This document shows, one piece after another, positions 1 to 6,177 of a DNA stretch of 6,418 nucleotides. The position numbers and the translations under genes are program-made. The stretch is from JBEKJU01 sp050011095 (GTDB lineage Bacteria > Desulfobacterota > Syntrophorhabdia > Syntrophorhabdales > WCHB1-27), in the NCBI GenBank assembly GCA_050011095.1, contig JBEKJU010000216.1, positions 1-6,418 of the forward strand, in the 5' to 3' direction. The notes beneath the pieces were generated by a model. That model saw only the letters and a program-made list of their open reading frames with translations. It did no database searches and was not told the origin of the DNA. The stretch's first letter is position 1; each line of letters starts with the position of its first letter.

Positions 1-104
1 CTTTTTGTCCGCCCGCTTCGTTGCGAAAAGGTCATGTACATCCAGTACATTTGGCCTTTCCGCGCCTCGCCGATCGGCCAAAAATCCTTCGCCATCTGAC
101 TCAT
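1..104. repeat. Imperfect palindromic intergenic repeat (REP/MITE-like)
   Basis: The first ~84 bases fold into one long interrupted inverted repeat. TTTTTG at 2-7 pairs with CAAAAA at 79-84, GCC at 11-13 with GGC at 76-78, GCG at 23-25 with CGC at 61-63, AAAGG at 27-31 with CCTTT at 55-59, and ATGTAC at 34-39 with GTACAT at 45-50 around a 5-nt apex. The pairing is seen directly. From general memory, palindromes with TTTTTG...CAAAAA ends and a GTAC-containing apex are dispersed between genes in delta-proteobacterial-type genomes, so a repeat is inferred. The minus strand is also open from an ATG at 102-104 preceded by GGAAGGA and reads for 34 codons to the window edge. Translation through such repeats is usually spurious, but a real gene running off the left edge cannot be excluded. 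Confidence 0.5.
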
Positions 105-288
105 TTATTTCCTTCCGAGCCCATATACAAAGAAATCTATGGATCAAAGAGATGATGGGCAATAGGGCAAAGCCCAAAAGGCCCCATCCGGCGGGACATA
201 TGCCAATTTCGCTCACACGATGGGTCCGCCGTAGTAGGGGAAAGTCAGCCCTCCCTTATCCGGCGGAGAAATAGCGCGATAAGTTTCT

Positions 289-316
289 TTGAAATGTTTT
301 GATCCTGTGGCATTAT
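289..316 (+). promoter_or_regulatory. Weak candidate sigma70 promoter for the kinase
   Basis: TTGAAA (289-294) is followed after 16 bases by CATTAT (311-316), giving four matches of six at each hexamer or better; a TATATA at 314-319 is an alternative -10 with longer spacing. It is the best promoter-like site in the AT-richer patch upstream of the kinase and would give a 5' leader of about 130 nt. The match is modest and the assignment is tentative. Confidence 0.25.
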
Positions 317-342
317 ATACCGAAGGCGGGGGGAGGCCGAAG

Positions 343-392
343 GGGCGCCGGCGGACGGGTTGCGGCGTGCAGACCGGTGAACCCCGGCGCCC
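343..392 (+). promoter_or_regulatory. GC-rich stem-loop in the kinase 5' leader
   Basis: GGGCGCCGG at 343-351 is perfectly complementary to CCGGCGCCC at 384-392, and a further GG/CC pair (353-354 with 382-383) follows across a one-base bulge. A second small hairpin, GCGC 393-396 with GCGC 403-406, comes right after it. There is no U-tract, so this is not a classical terminator. It ends about 35-50 bases before the ribosome binding site and could affect mRNA stability or translation of the kinase. It matches no riboswitch class I know. Confidence 0.35.
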
Positions 393-440
393 GCGCCATT
401 TAGCGCATTCCCGACAACAGGGGCAGAATAGTTTCCCTTC

Positions 441-447
441 AAGGAGG
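441..447 (+). promoter_or_regulatory. Ribosome binding site fixing the kinase GTG start
   Basis: AAGGAGG lies four bases upstream of the GTG at 452. This near-perfect Shine-Dalgarno decides for a GTG start. The next in-frame Met is residue 49, beyond the first membrane segment, and would delete the N-terminal anchor. Confidence 0.8.
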
Positions 448-451
448 ACAC

Positions 452-3400
452 GTGAGGCATCCGCGTTTCAGGTCCATAAGGTTCTATCTGCTTCTGCTTG
501 TCTTGATATCCCTTCTGCCCGCCCTTGCGCTCGTCCTTTACGCGGACTTGGACCGCCTGCACGATGACGTGGAGGAGGCGAAGACCGAGGCGTCGAAGAT
601 GATACTCAGCCTGGGATACGACCACGATCGCGCGGTGGAAAGCACGCGGCAGGTTCTCATGACCCTTGCGAAACTGCCGGATGTGCAGAACAGGAACGGT
701 CCTGCCTGCACCCGGCTCTTCGCCGGGTTGCTCAAGGAAAGCCCCCTCTATACCAACATATTCGCAGCGGATTCCCAGGGAAGGGTATTCGCGAGCGTCC
801 TCCGTCACGATCATCTCACTATAAGGGACAGGAAATATTTCAGGGATATTCTTCAAACCGGAACATTTTCCGTCGGTGAGTACATTATCGGCGCGATGTC
901 GGGTCGCCTGGTACTCACCTTCGCCTATCCCGTGATCGATCATGGCGGTCGGCTCAGCGGGGTCGTCGTCGCCGGCCTCGACCTTGAGCGGTACGGCCGG
1001 ATGTTCACCGATACGAGATTGCCCGAGGACTCGGTGCTCGCCATATTCGACCGCAGGAACATATGTCTCTACCGTTCTCGCGAAGCGGAGGCCTACGTGG
1101 GGAAGGCCCCTTCTCCCGACGTGATCGCGCGCATGACCGCTCTGCCCCCGCAGGGGACGTTCACCGGCGCCGGTCCTCACGGAACCGCGCGCCTTTACGT
1201 CTATAAGAGATTCTACCTGGGTAAGGACCCCTCCCCCTATCTTTCCATGTACGTGGGCATCTCCGAGAGGAGGGCCCTCTCTGACGCAAGGGCCGCCATG
1301 CTGAGAAGCCTCGGGCTCCTGGGCTCTGTCCTCGTCATCGCCCTGATGTCGGCGTGGTTTCTAGGTCATCGCCTTATCGGGAGAAGACTGAAGGCCCTCG
1401 TGGATGCCTCCCGGCGGCTGGGACAGGGTGACCTGACCGCGCGCACCGGTTCGCCTCACAAGGACGATGAACTGGGTTATGTGACGAGGGCCTTCGATGA
1501 CATGGCGGAAAAAATCGGGCACAGGGACGCGTATGCCAGGCTCGCCGAAGACGTCCTCAGGGAGAGTGAGAAGAGATACAGGGAGCTTACCGATTCCCTG
1601 CCGCGGACGGTCGCGGAATTTGACGAGGTGGGAAACCTGACCTTCGCGAATCGCGCCGGTTTCGAAACGTTCGGTTACACGAGGGCCGATTTCGACCGCG
1701 GCCTGAATGTCCTCCAGTTGATCACGCCGGACGAACACCTGTTGGCCGTTGAAAGCATCCGGCGGGCGGTGAACGGCGAGAAGGTCGATCCCATCGAGTT
1801 TACCGGAGTGAGGAAAGACGGGACGACCTTCCCCTTCATCATCTACCACACGATATTCAGGTTCAGCGACGGATCGCTCGGCATCAGGGGGATCGTCATC
1901 GACCTTACCGACCGCAAGAAGGCGGAGGACGAACTGCAGAAGGTCGTCGCCCTGGTGCGAAACAGCAGGGAGTTTATCAGCCTGGCCACCCTCGAAGGGC
2001 ACATGATCTTCATCAATGACGCGGGGGCGAGGATGCTGGGAATCGAGCCCGAAGAGGTCGGGAGCCTGCACGTTCCGGAGATTCTGCCGGATGCCATGAA
2101 AGATAGGCTGCGCAATGAAATCATGCCGATGCTTATGGCGCGGGGGGCCTGGGAAGGCGATCTTCAGGTCAACGACCTCAAAACAGGGAAGGTGACCGAC
2201 CTGTACACGTCGATGTTTGTGATCTCCGATCCCGCCACCGGGGCGCCCCTTTATCTGGCAAACGTTTCCATGGACGTGACCGAGCGCAAACAGGCCGAGG
2301 AGGCGCTGAAGAGGGCCGAAGAAAAGTACCACAACATCTTTGAGAACAGCGTTGAAGGCTTTTTGCAGGCCACCCCCGACGGTCGATTCCTGAGCGCCAA
2401 CCCTTCCCTTGCCCGGATGTACGGGTATGAGTCCCCCGAGGCGCTGATGGCTGGGGTGAGCGATATAGAGAACCAGCTCTATGTCGATCCCGAGGCCCGC
2501 CAACGTTTCAGAAAGACCCTCGAACAGCAGGATTTCATCGAGAACTATGAAGCAGAGCGTTACCGGAGGGACGGAACCAGGATATGGACGTCCGCGAATG
2601 CCCGGATCGTCCGGGATTCCGAGGGAAAGGTGCTCTATTACGAGGGCACGCTCCAGGATATCACCGGCCGCAAGCGGGCCGAAGAGGCGTTGCGGGTGGC
2701 GCACCGGCAGCTTGTCGACATCATCGAGTTCTTTCCCGACGCGACCCTGGTCATCGACAGCCACGGAAAGGTGATCGCATGGAATAAGGCCATGGAGAAG
2801 CTGACGGGGGTCAAGAAGGAGGAGATGCTCGGAAAGGGCAACTATGCCTACGCGATCCCCTTCTACGGAGAGCGCCAGCCCATCGCCATCGACCTCGCCC
2901 TCGGCGCCGATCCGAGGGCCTACCGAAACTACAAGTACATGCGTAGAGAAGGACAGCTTCTCTGGGGAGAGGCGTACGTACCCATGACCAACCGGGAAAA
3001 GCCGTCCTATCTGTCAACGGCCGTCTGCGCGCTCGTCGACGGCGAGGGAAATGTTGTCGGCGCCGTCGAATCGATCAGGGATCTCACGGAGCAGAAACGG
3101 ATCGAACAGGAGCTGCGGGAATCGGAGGAACGGTACAGGACCGCGATAGAGAGCTCCAATGACGGTATTGTCCTGCTCAAGGACCAGAACCATCTCTACG
3201 TCAACAGGAAGTACCTCCAGATGTTTGGCTTCGTGAGCCCCGACCAGGTCCTCGGCCGCTCCCTGGCTATTGTGGCGCACGCCGACGACCGTGAAAGAGT
3301 CCTTCGGATCAACAGGGGCAGGCAGCAGAAGGAGAAGATGCCCGAGCGGTATGAGTTCAAGGGTTTGAGGACCGACGGCGATGTCGTCTTTGTCGAGGTG

Positions 3401-4621
3401 TCCGCAACGGAGACGACCTACCAGGGGGAATCCGTGACCCTCGCCTGCCTGAGGGACATCACCGAGCGAAAAAGCCTCGAATCCCAGCTCCTCCATGCCC
3501 AGAAGATGGAGGCCATAGGCACGCTCGCGGCGGGGGTCGCCCATGATTTCAACAACATCCTCATGACGATCATGGGCTACGCAAATCTCCTCGAGATAAA
3601 GATGGACCAAAGCGATCCGCTGATGCCCTATGTGGGTCAGATCCTGGCCTCCACGGGAAAGGCCGCCAACCTCACCCAGAGCCTCCTGACGTTCGGCAGA
3701 AAGCAGGCGATCGAGCTCAAGCCCCACGGGATCACCACGCTCGTGGGCGACGCGGAGAAGCTCCTGCGTAGGCTCCTGCCCGAAGATATAAAGCTCACGA
3801 TCATCCTCGACAGCGATGTCACAGTCATGGCGGACATAACTCAGATCGATCAGGTGCTCATGAACCTCGCGACGAACGCGCGGGACGCCATGCCCAAGGG
3901 GGGAGAGCTGAGGATAGAGACCGCCCGCGTGATGATCGACAGAGACTTCAAAAGGTTGCATGGGTACGGCGAACCCGGAGAGTATGCAAGCATTTCCGTC
4001 GCGGATACGGGGACAGGCATGGACGAGAAGACGAGGCAAAAGATCTTCGAGCCCTTTTTCACGACCAAGGAGGTAGGAAAGGGAACAGGCCTCGGCCTCT
4101 CGATCGTTTTCGGCATCGTGAAACAGCACGGCGGGTATATCACCGTCTATGGGGAGCCGGGCAGAGGGACGGTCTTCCACATATACCTGCCTTCGGTCAA
4201 AGCGGAGGTCTCCGAGACGAGACAGGCCCCCATCGACATGCGGGGCGGGTGCGAGACCATCCTTTTCGCCGAGGATAATCCCGACATTCGCAGGATGGCC
4301 TCCGATATACTGGGCACGTCGGGATACACCGTCATAGAGGCCTCGGATGGAGGGGATGCGCTGGTGAAGTTCAGGGAGCATCACGACAGCATAGATATCC
4401 TCATTCTCGACGTGGTCATGCCCGTGAAGAACGGAAAAGAGGCGTATGAAGAAATAAGGGCAATGAAACGGGATATGAAGGCCATCTTCATGAGCGGATA
4501 TACCAGGGATGTCATCATGGACAAGGGCATTTGCGACGGGGCGGTCGATTACGTCCCCAAACCGATCTTTCCGAATGAGCTGCTGCGAAAGGTGAGGGAG
4601 GTGCTGGACCGGCCCGCTTGA
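452..4621 (+). CDS. CACHE-HAMP-multi-PAS hybrid sensor histidine kinase
   Basis: A 1389-residue membrane sensor that should autophosphorylate in response to an external ligand and cytoplasmic PAS inputs. Order seen: TM1 (about 11-31); a periplasmic dCACHE-like domain (about 32-285, with RDRKYFRDIL and a LTFAYPV strand); TM2 (about 287-305); HAMP (about 306-360); five PAS domains (about 375-487, 500-612, 625-739, 755-880 and 892-1005), each closed by a D-[LIV]-T-x-[RQ]-K-type linker; HisKA with H1031 in GVAHDFNN; HATPase with N1142, DTGTGM at D1185, FEPFF at 1199 and GKGTGLGL near 1209; and a receiver (about 1268-1387) with E1274/D1275, phospho-acceptor D1320, S1348 and K1370. All catalytic residues are present, so it should be active. 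PAS4 carries an unusual insert, GKGNYAYAIPFYGERQP (794-810). No output domain or neighbouring regulator is seen, so the receiver probably acts in a phosphorelay or by feedback. The ligand is unknown. Confidence 0.95.
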   Translation: MRHPRFRSIRFYLLLLVLISLLPALALVLYADLDRLHDDVEEAKTEASKMILSLGYDHDRAVESTRQVLMTLAKLPDVQNRNGPACTRLFAGLLKESPLYTNIFAADSQGRVFASVLRHDHLTIRDRKYFRDILQTGTFSVGEYIIGAMSGRLVLTFAYPVIDHGGRLSGVVVAGLDLERYGRMFTDTRLPEDSVLAIFDRRNICLYRSREAEAYVGKAPSPDVIARMTALPPQGTFTGAGPHGTARLYVYKRFYLGKDPSPYLSMYVGISERRALSDARAAMLRSLGLLGSVLVIALMSAWFLGHRLIGRRLKALVDASRRLGQGDLTARTGSPHKDDELGYVTRAFDDMAEKIGHRDAYARLAEDVLRESEKRYRELTDSLPRTVAEFDEVGNLTFANRAGFETFGYTRADFDRGLNVLQLITPDEHLLAVESIRRAVNGEKVDPIEFTGVRKDGTTFPFIIYHTIFRFSDGSLGIRGIVIDLTDRKKAEDELQKVVALVRNSREFISLATLEGHMIFINDAGARMLGIEPEEVGSLHVPEILPDAMKDRLRNEIMPMLMARGAWEGDLQVNDLKTGKVTDLYTSMFVISDPATGAPLYLANVSMDVTERKQAEEALKRAEEKYHNIFENSVEGFLQATPDGRFLSANPSLARMYGYESPEALMAGVSDIENQLYVDPEARQRFRKTLEQQDFIENYEAERYRRDGTRIWTSANARIVRDSEGKVLYYEGTLQDITGRKRAEEALRVAHRQLVDIIEFFPDATLVIDSHGKVIAWNKAMEKLTGVKKEEMLGKGNYAYAIPFYGERQPIAIDLALGADPRAYRNYKYMRREGQLLWGEAYVPMTNREKPSYLSTAVCALVDGEGNVVGAVESIRDLTEQKRIEQELRESEERYRTAIESSNDGIVLLKDQNHLYVNRKYLQMFGFVSPDQVLGRSLAIVAHADDRERVLRINRGRQQKEKMPERYEFKGLRTDGDVVFVEVSATETTYQGESVTLACLRDITERKSLESQLLHAQKMEAIGTLAAGVAHDFNNILMTIMGYANLLEIKMDQSDPLMPYVGQILASTGKAANLTQSLLTFGRKQAIELKPHGITTLVGDAEKLLRRLLPEDIKLTIILDSDVTVMADITQIDQVLMNLATNARDAMPKGGELRIETARVMIDRDFKRLHGYGEPGEYASISVADTGTGMDEKTRQKIFEPFFTTKEVGKGTGLGLSIVFGIVKQHGGYITVYGEPGRGTVFHIYLPSVKAEVSETRQAPIDMRGGCETILFAEDNPDIRRMASDILGTSGYTVIEASDGGDALVKFREHHDSIDILILDVVMPVKNGKEAYEEIRAMKRDMKAIFMSGYTRDVIMDKGICDGAVDYVPKPIFPNELLRKVREVLDRPA

Positions 4622-4683
4622 GGGGCAATCTTATGCCAATCCGCAATCAGAGTGCCCATCCGTTCATGAATCCGCGTCTTTTG

Positions 4684-5682
4684 TCAGGTTCTCAACGGGT
4701 CGAGATCAATCGGGAGGCGGTCGACTACATGCCTTTCCGAGCCGGCGCTGCCTGATGCGACGGTGACGGGAAAGACGCAATTTTTTGCATACGACGCCAT
4801 AATGTTTGCGGATATGCCTATCGTGTCGCCGTCGGCCGGGCCGACGAGGAGCCCCGAGGGGCCCGTGAACGAGACGGGCAGGAGAAAAAGATGACCGGCC
4901 TGCGCCAGGCCCCGAAGCCGGTCGTTCTCCTCCTTGTTCCGTCCCACGATCAATTTTGTCGACGGTGACAACCGGAAGTGTCGTCCTGTCTTGAGGAGGG
5001 CCGCGTCGTACATCGTGCAGTCCGGGTTGAAGAGAAAAAGGTCGCGGAGCCTACCCGCGAAGAGGGAATCCGTGAGGAGACAGCCACCGGCGGGGCAGCC
5101 GAACTCCGTGAGGCCGTAATCCTGCGCGAGGCCGTACTGGCCCTTTCGCGACCTTCCCGAAAGACTCAGGAGCCTCCCTCTGTCGATCACGCCCTCCTGC
5201 TCGGGGATGGTCGGGGGAAAGTGATGGGCGGACAGGGGCCTGACGATCAGGCCCGCGAGATCGCTTTCCCTCTCGATCAGGCTGATCGTGTCCCTTCGCT
5301 GTGACATGGGCCTCTGGCCGAGGACCTCCCCGGTGATGACGAAGCCCGCGTCCACCTCTTCCATGAACGAGCGGGCCGTCCTCAACATGAAGATCCTGCA
5401 ATCGATGCAGGGGTTCATGTTTCTGCCGTAGCCGTGGGGGGGCGACTGGACCATGCGGAGGTAGTCTATCCCTTTGGTTTTTACCGTTACCGTCACGCCG
5501 AGTTCCTCGGCGCTTCGAGCCGCCTGCATACCGCATCCATTGCCGGCCTTTTTTTGCGTGCAGTTGCAGAAGGGCGAGGTAAAGTGGAGGGCAAGAACTT
5601 CTATATCCTGGTCCATGATCAACCTGGTTGCGAGCACGCTGTCCAGGCCGCCTGACAGCAGCGAAACGGCTTTTCTTTTCAT
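4684..5682 (-). CDS. ThiI/MnmA-like PP-loop tRNA thiolation protein with NFACT-R-like tail
   Basis: A 332-residue cytoplasmic PP-loop ATPase. The N-terminus MKRKAVSLLSGGLDS holds the pyrophosphatase loop SGGLDS (10-15), which in this family adenylates a base or substrate before sulfur transfer. TGEVLGQRPMSQ (117-128) resembles the TGE-x-LGQ motif of ThiI-type tRNA 4-thiouridine synthases. Conserved-looking cysteines are C39/C41/C50, the CxxC in NPCIDCR (C92, C95) and C196/C201 in GCPAGGC; these could bind a metal cluster or carry sulfur. The tail (about 206-332, with HFRLSPSTKLIVGRN) looks like an NFACT-R RNA-binding domain, which fits a tRNA substrate. The THUMP and rhodanese domains of classical ThiI are absent. 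I chose the ATG at 5682 because family members begin just before the PP-loop and AGGGG lies four bases upstream. A longer frame starting at 5766 would add 28 low-complexity residues. The exact modified base is not established, so no symbol is given. Confidence 0.85.
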   Translation of the reverse strand: MKRKAVSLLSGGLDSVLATRLIMDQDIEVLALHFTSPFCNCTQKKAGNGCGMQAARSAEELGVTVTVKTKGIDYLRMVQSPPHGYGRNMNPCIDCRIFMLRTARSFMEEVDAGFVITGEVLGQRPMSQRRDTISLIERESDLAGLIVRPLSAHHFPPTIPEQEGVIDRGRLLSLSGRSRKGQYGLAQDYGLTEFGCPAGGCLLTDSLFAGRLRDLFLFNPDCTMYDAALLKTGRHFRLSPSTKLIVGRNKEENDRLRGLAQAGHLFLLPVSFTGPSGLLVGPADGDTIGISANIMASYAKNCVFPVTVASGSAGSERHVVDRLPIDLDPLRT

Positions 5683-5798
5683 TATACCCCTGGGGTTCCC
5701 GCTGCCTCTCCGTCCGGCCGGGAGCGGTTCTTCGCGTCTCTGCCCGTTTCCCGCCCGGTCAGGCATCGGGTTGTTTTCCTATCTTTCAGAATTCTATC

Positions 5799-5828
5799 AT
5801 TCTATTCGTTTATTCCTTCATGTGTCAA
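5799..5828 (-). promoter_or_regulatory. Sigma70-type promoter for the PP-loop gene
   Basis: On the minus strand TTGACA (5823-5828) is followed after 18 bases by TAGAAT (5799-5804), a perfect -35 and a five-of-six -10. Transcription would begin near 5792, giving a leader of about 110 nt to the preferred ATG at 5682 and about 26 nt to the upstream ATG at 5766. Confidence 0.6.
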
Positions 5829-5833
5829 GAACG

Positions 5834-5876
5834 GCGTGGAGGCCCCTGCCATATCCGGAATATCCCGGTTCCACGC
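5834..5876. repeat. Inverted repeat upstream of the PP-loop gene promoter
   Basis: GCGTGGA (5834-5840) and TCCACGC (5870-5876) are perfect 7-bp inverted copies flanking a centre that contains the near-palindrome ATATCCGGAATAT (5851-5863). The centre is about 63 bp upstream of the predicted start site on the minus strand, a position typical for an activator site. Neither side carries a T-run, so it is not a terminator. The regulatory role is inferred. Confidence 0.3.
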
Positions 5877-5954
5877 GGTAAAAGCGTCCCTATTTTTCCT
5901 TGTCCGTCCGTTTTCTTTGCGGGTTTTTTCGCGGAGGCCTGCATTGTCCTTCCC

Positions 5955-5982
5955 TTGACACCTCGGGCCGCGTACTTATATT
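5955..5982 (+). promoter_or_regulatory. Strong sigma70-type promoter of the intergenic RNA unit
   Basis: TTGACA (5955-5960) is a perfect -35, followed after 16 bases by TATATT (5977-5982), five of six to TATAAT. The expected start site is near 5989-5990. It faces away from the PP-loop gene promoter (5799-5828) and reads toward the structured segment, small ORF and terminator downstream. Confidence 0.65.
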
Positions 5983-5997
5983 GGTTATAGATAGACG

Positions 5998-6057
5998 TTA
6001 TTATCCGTCGCATTCAAGGACGGACCCAATCGCCAAAGGTCTTGGGCGGGATAATAA
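5998..6057 (+). promoter_or_regulatory. Folded 5' segment with three-way-junction potential
   Basis: TTATTATCC (5998-6006) is the exact reverse complement of GGATAATAA (6049-6057). Inside lie two further hairpins, CCGTC/GACGG (6005-6009 with 6019-6023, 9-nt loop) and CCCAA/TTGGG (6025-6029 with 6042-6046, 12-nt loop). Together they can form a compact three-helix fold beginning a few bases after the predicted transcription start; the first inner helix competes with the closing helix for two bases. Alternatives such as GACC/GGTC (6023-6026 with 6038-6041) exist. It could be an aptamer or a stability element; no known class matches by eye. Confidence 0.4.
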
Positions 6058-6074
6058 AGAAGCCGGAAGTTACT

Positions 6075-6082
6075 AAAGGAGG
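6075..6082 (+). promoter_or_regulatory. Strong ribosome binding site of the 19-codon ORF
   Basis: AAAGGAGG, an eight-base match to the 16S anti-Shine-Dalgarno, sits eight bases before the ATG at 6091. The ATG itself falls in the loop of a small hairpin (TTCG 6083-6086 with CGAA 6097-6100). Such a strong, well-placed site is the main reason to believe the very short ORF is translated. Confidence 0.6.
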
Positions 6083-6090
6083 TTCGTTAA

Positions 6091-6150
6091 ATGAAGCGAA
6101 TACCGGCCCTCACGGTTGCGGTATATGGGCAAGGCCGGTCACACGGATAA
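6091..6150 (+). CDS. Putative 19-residue micropeptide or leader peptide
   Basis: The frame reads MKRIPALTVAVYGQGRSHG and stops at TAA. The evidence is an optimal ribosome binding site at ideal spacing, a strong promoter upstream and a terminator 28 bases after the stop codon. The peptide is small and basic, with a short hydrophobic middle (IPALTVAV) too short to span a membrane. It has no run of one amino acid like a classical attenuator leader. The coding bases overlap an RNA helix (6102-6108 with 6133-6139), so translation would disturb the fold. I do not recognise the peptide. It could be functional, a translation-coupled regulator of the RNA, or a chance ORF. Confidence 0.4.
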   Translation: MKRIPALTVAVYGQGRSHG

Positions 6151-6158
6151 ATAGAGCG

Positions 6159-6174
6159 TATCACTCCTCCCTAA
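6159..6174 (+). other. Anti-Shine-Dalgarno-like segment resembling the 16S rRNA tail
   Basis: The stretch TATCACTCCTCCCTAA (6160-6175) resembles the end of 16S rRNA, ATCACCTCCTTTCTA. It contains CCTCC (6166-6170), which can pair with GGAGG (6078-6082) of the small ORF's own ribosome binding site or with other mRNAs. It lies between the ORF stop and the terminator stem and is predicted to be unpaired otherwise. A role in pairing to ribosome binding sites is inferred. Confidence 0.35.
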
Positions 6175-6177
6175 CAA

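Larger units (their letters stand above)
105..451. other. Non-coding region upstream of the hybrid kinase
   Basis: No convincing gene is seen here. The plus-strand open frame that crosses the repeat and ends at 274 has repeat-derived, low-information sequence, and the minus-strand frame entering from the kinase is an antisense shadow. The stretch holds a small hairpin (GGGC 165-168 with GCCC 172-175), itself nested in a GATGGG/CCCATC pairing (154-159 with 183-188). It also carries the short direct repeat ATCCGGCGG at 186-194 and 258-266, a weak promoter-like site near 289-316 and the GC-rich leader stem-loop described separately. Confidence 0.6.

Noticed and set aside
5..274. 89-codon plus-strand frame at the left edge
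   Set aside because: Its first third is the palindromic repeat, its inner ATG at 152 has no good ribosome binding site, and the residues look like non-coding translation.
245..1180. 311-codon minus-strand open frame across the kinase start
   Set aside because: It overlaps the CACHE coding region and the GC-rich leader; composition is Arg/Gly-rich shadow-like and no plausible start signal is present.
1361..2764. 467-codon minus-strand open frame inside the kinase gene
   Set aside because: It is antisense to clear PAS-domain coding sequence, has no ribosome binding site or recognisable domain, and long antisense frames are expected in GC-rich genes.
3014..4384. 456-codon minus-strand open frame opposite the HisKA/HATPase region
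   Set aside because: It mirrors the kinase catalytic core codon by codon and shows no family features of its own.
5051..5536. 161-codon minus-strand frame within the PP-loop gene
   Set aside because: It is an alternative frame of the same strand as the well-supported PP-loop gene, rich in Arg/Gly/Pro, with no domain.
5628..6013. Open frames on both strands in the PP-loop to small RNA gap
   Set aside because: They run through two predicted promoters, lack ribosome binding sites and have no recognisable protein features.
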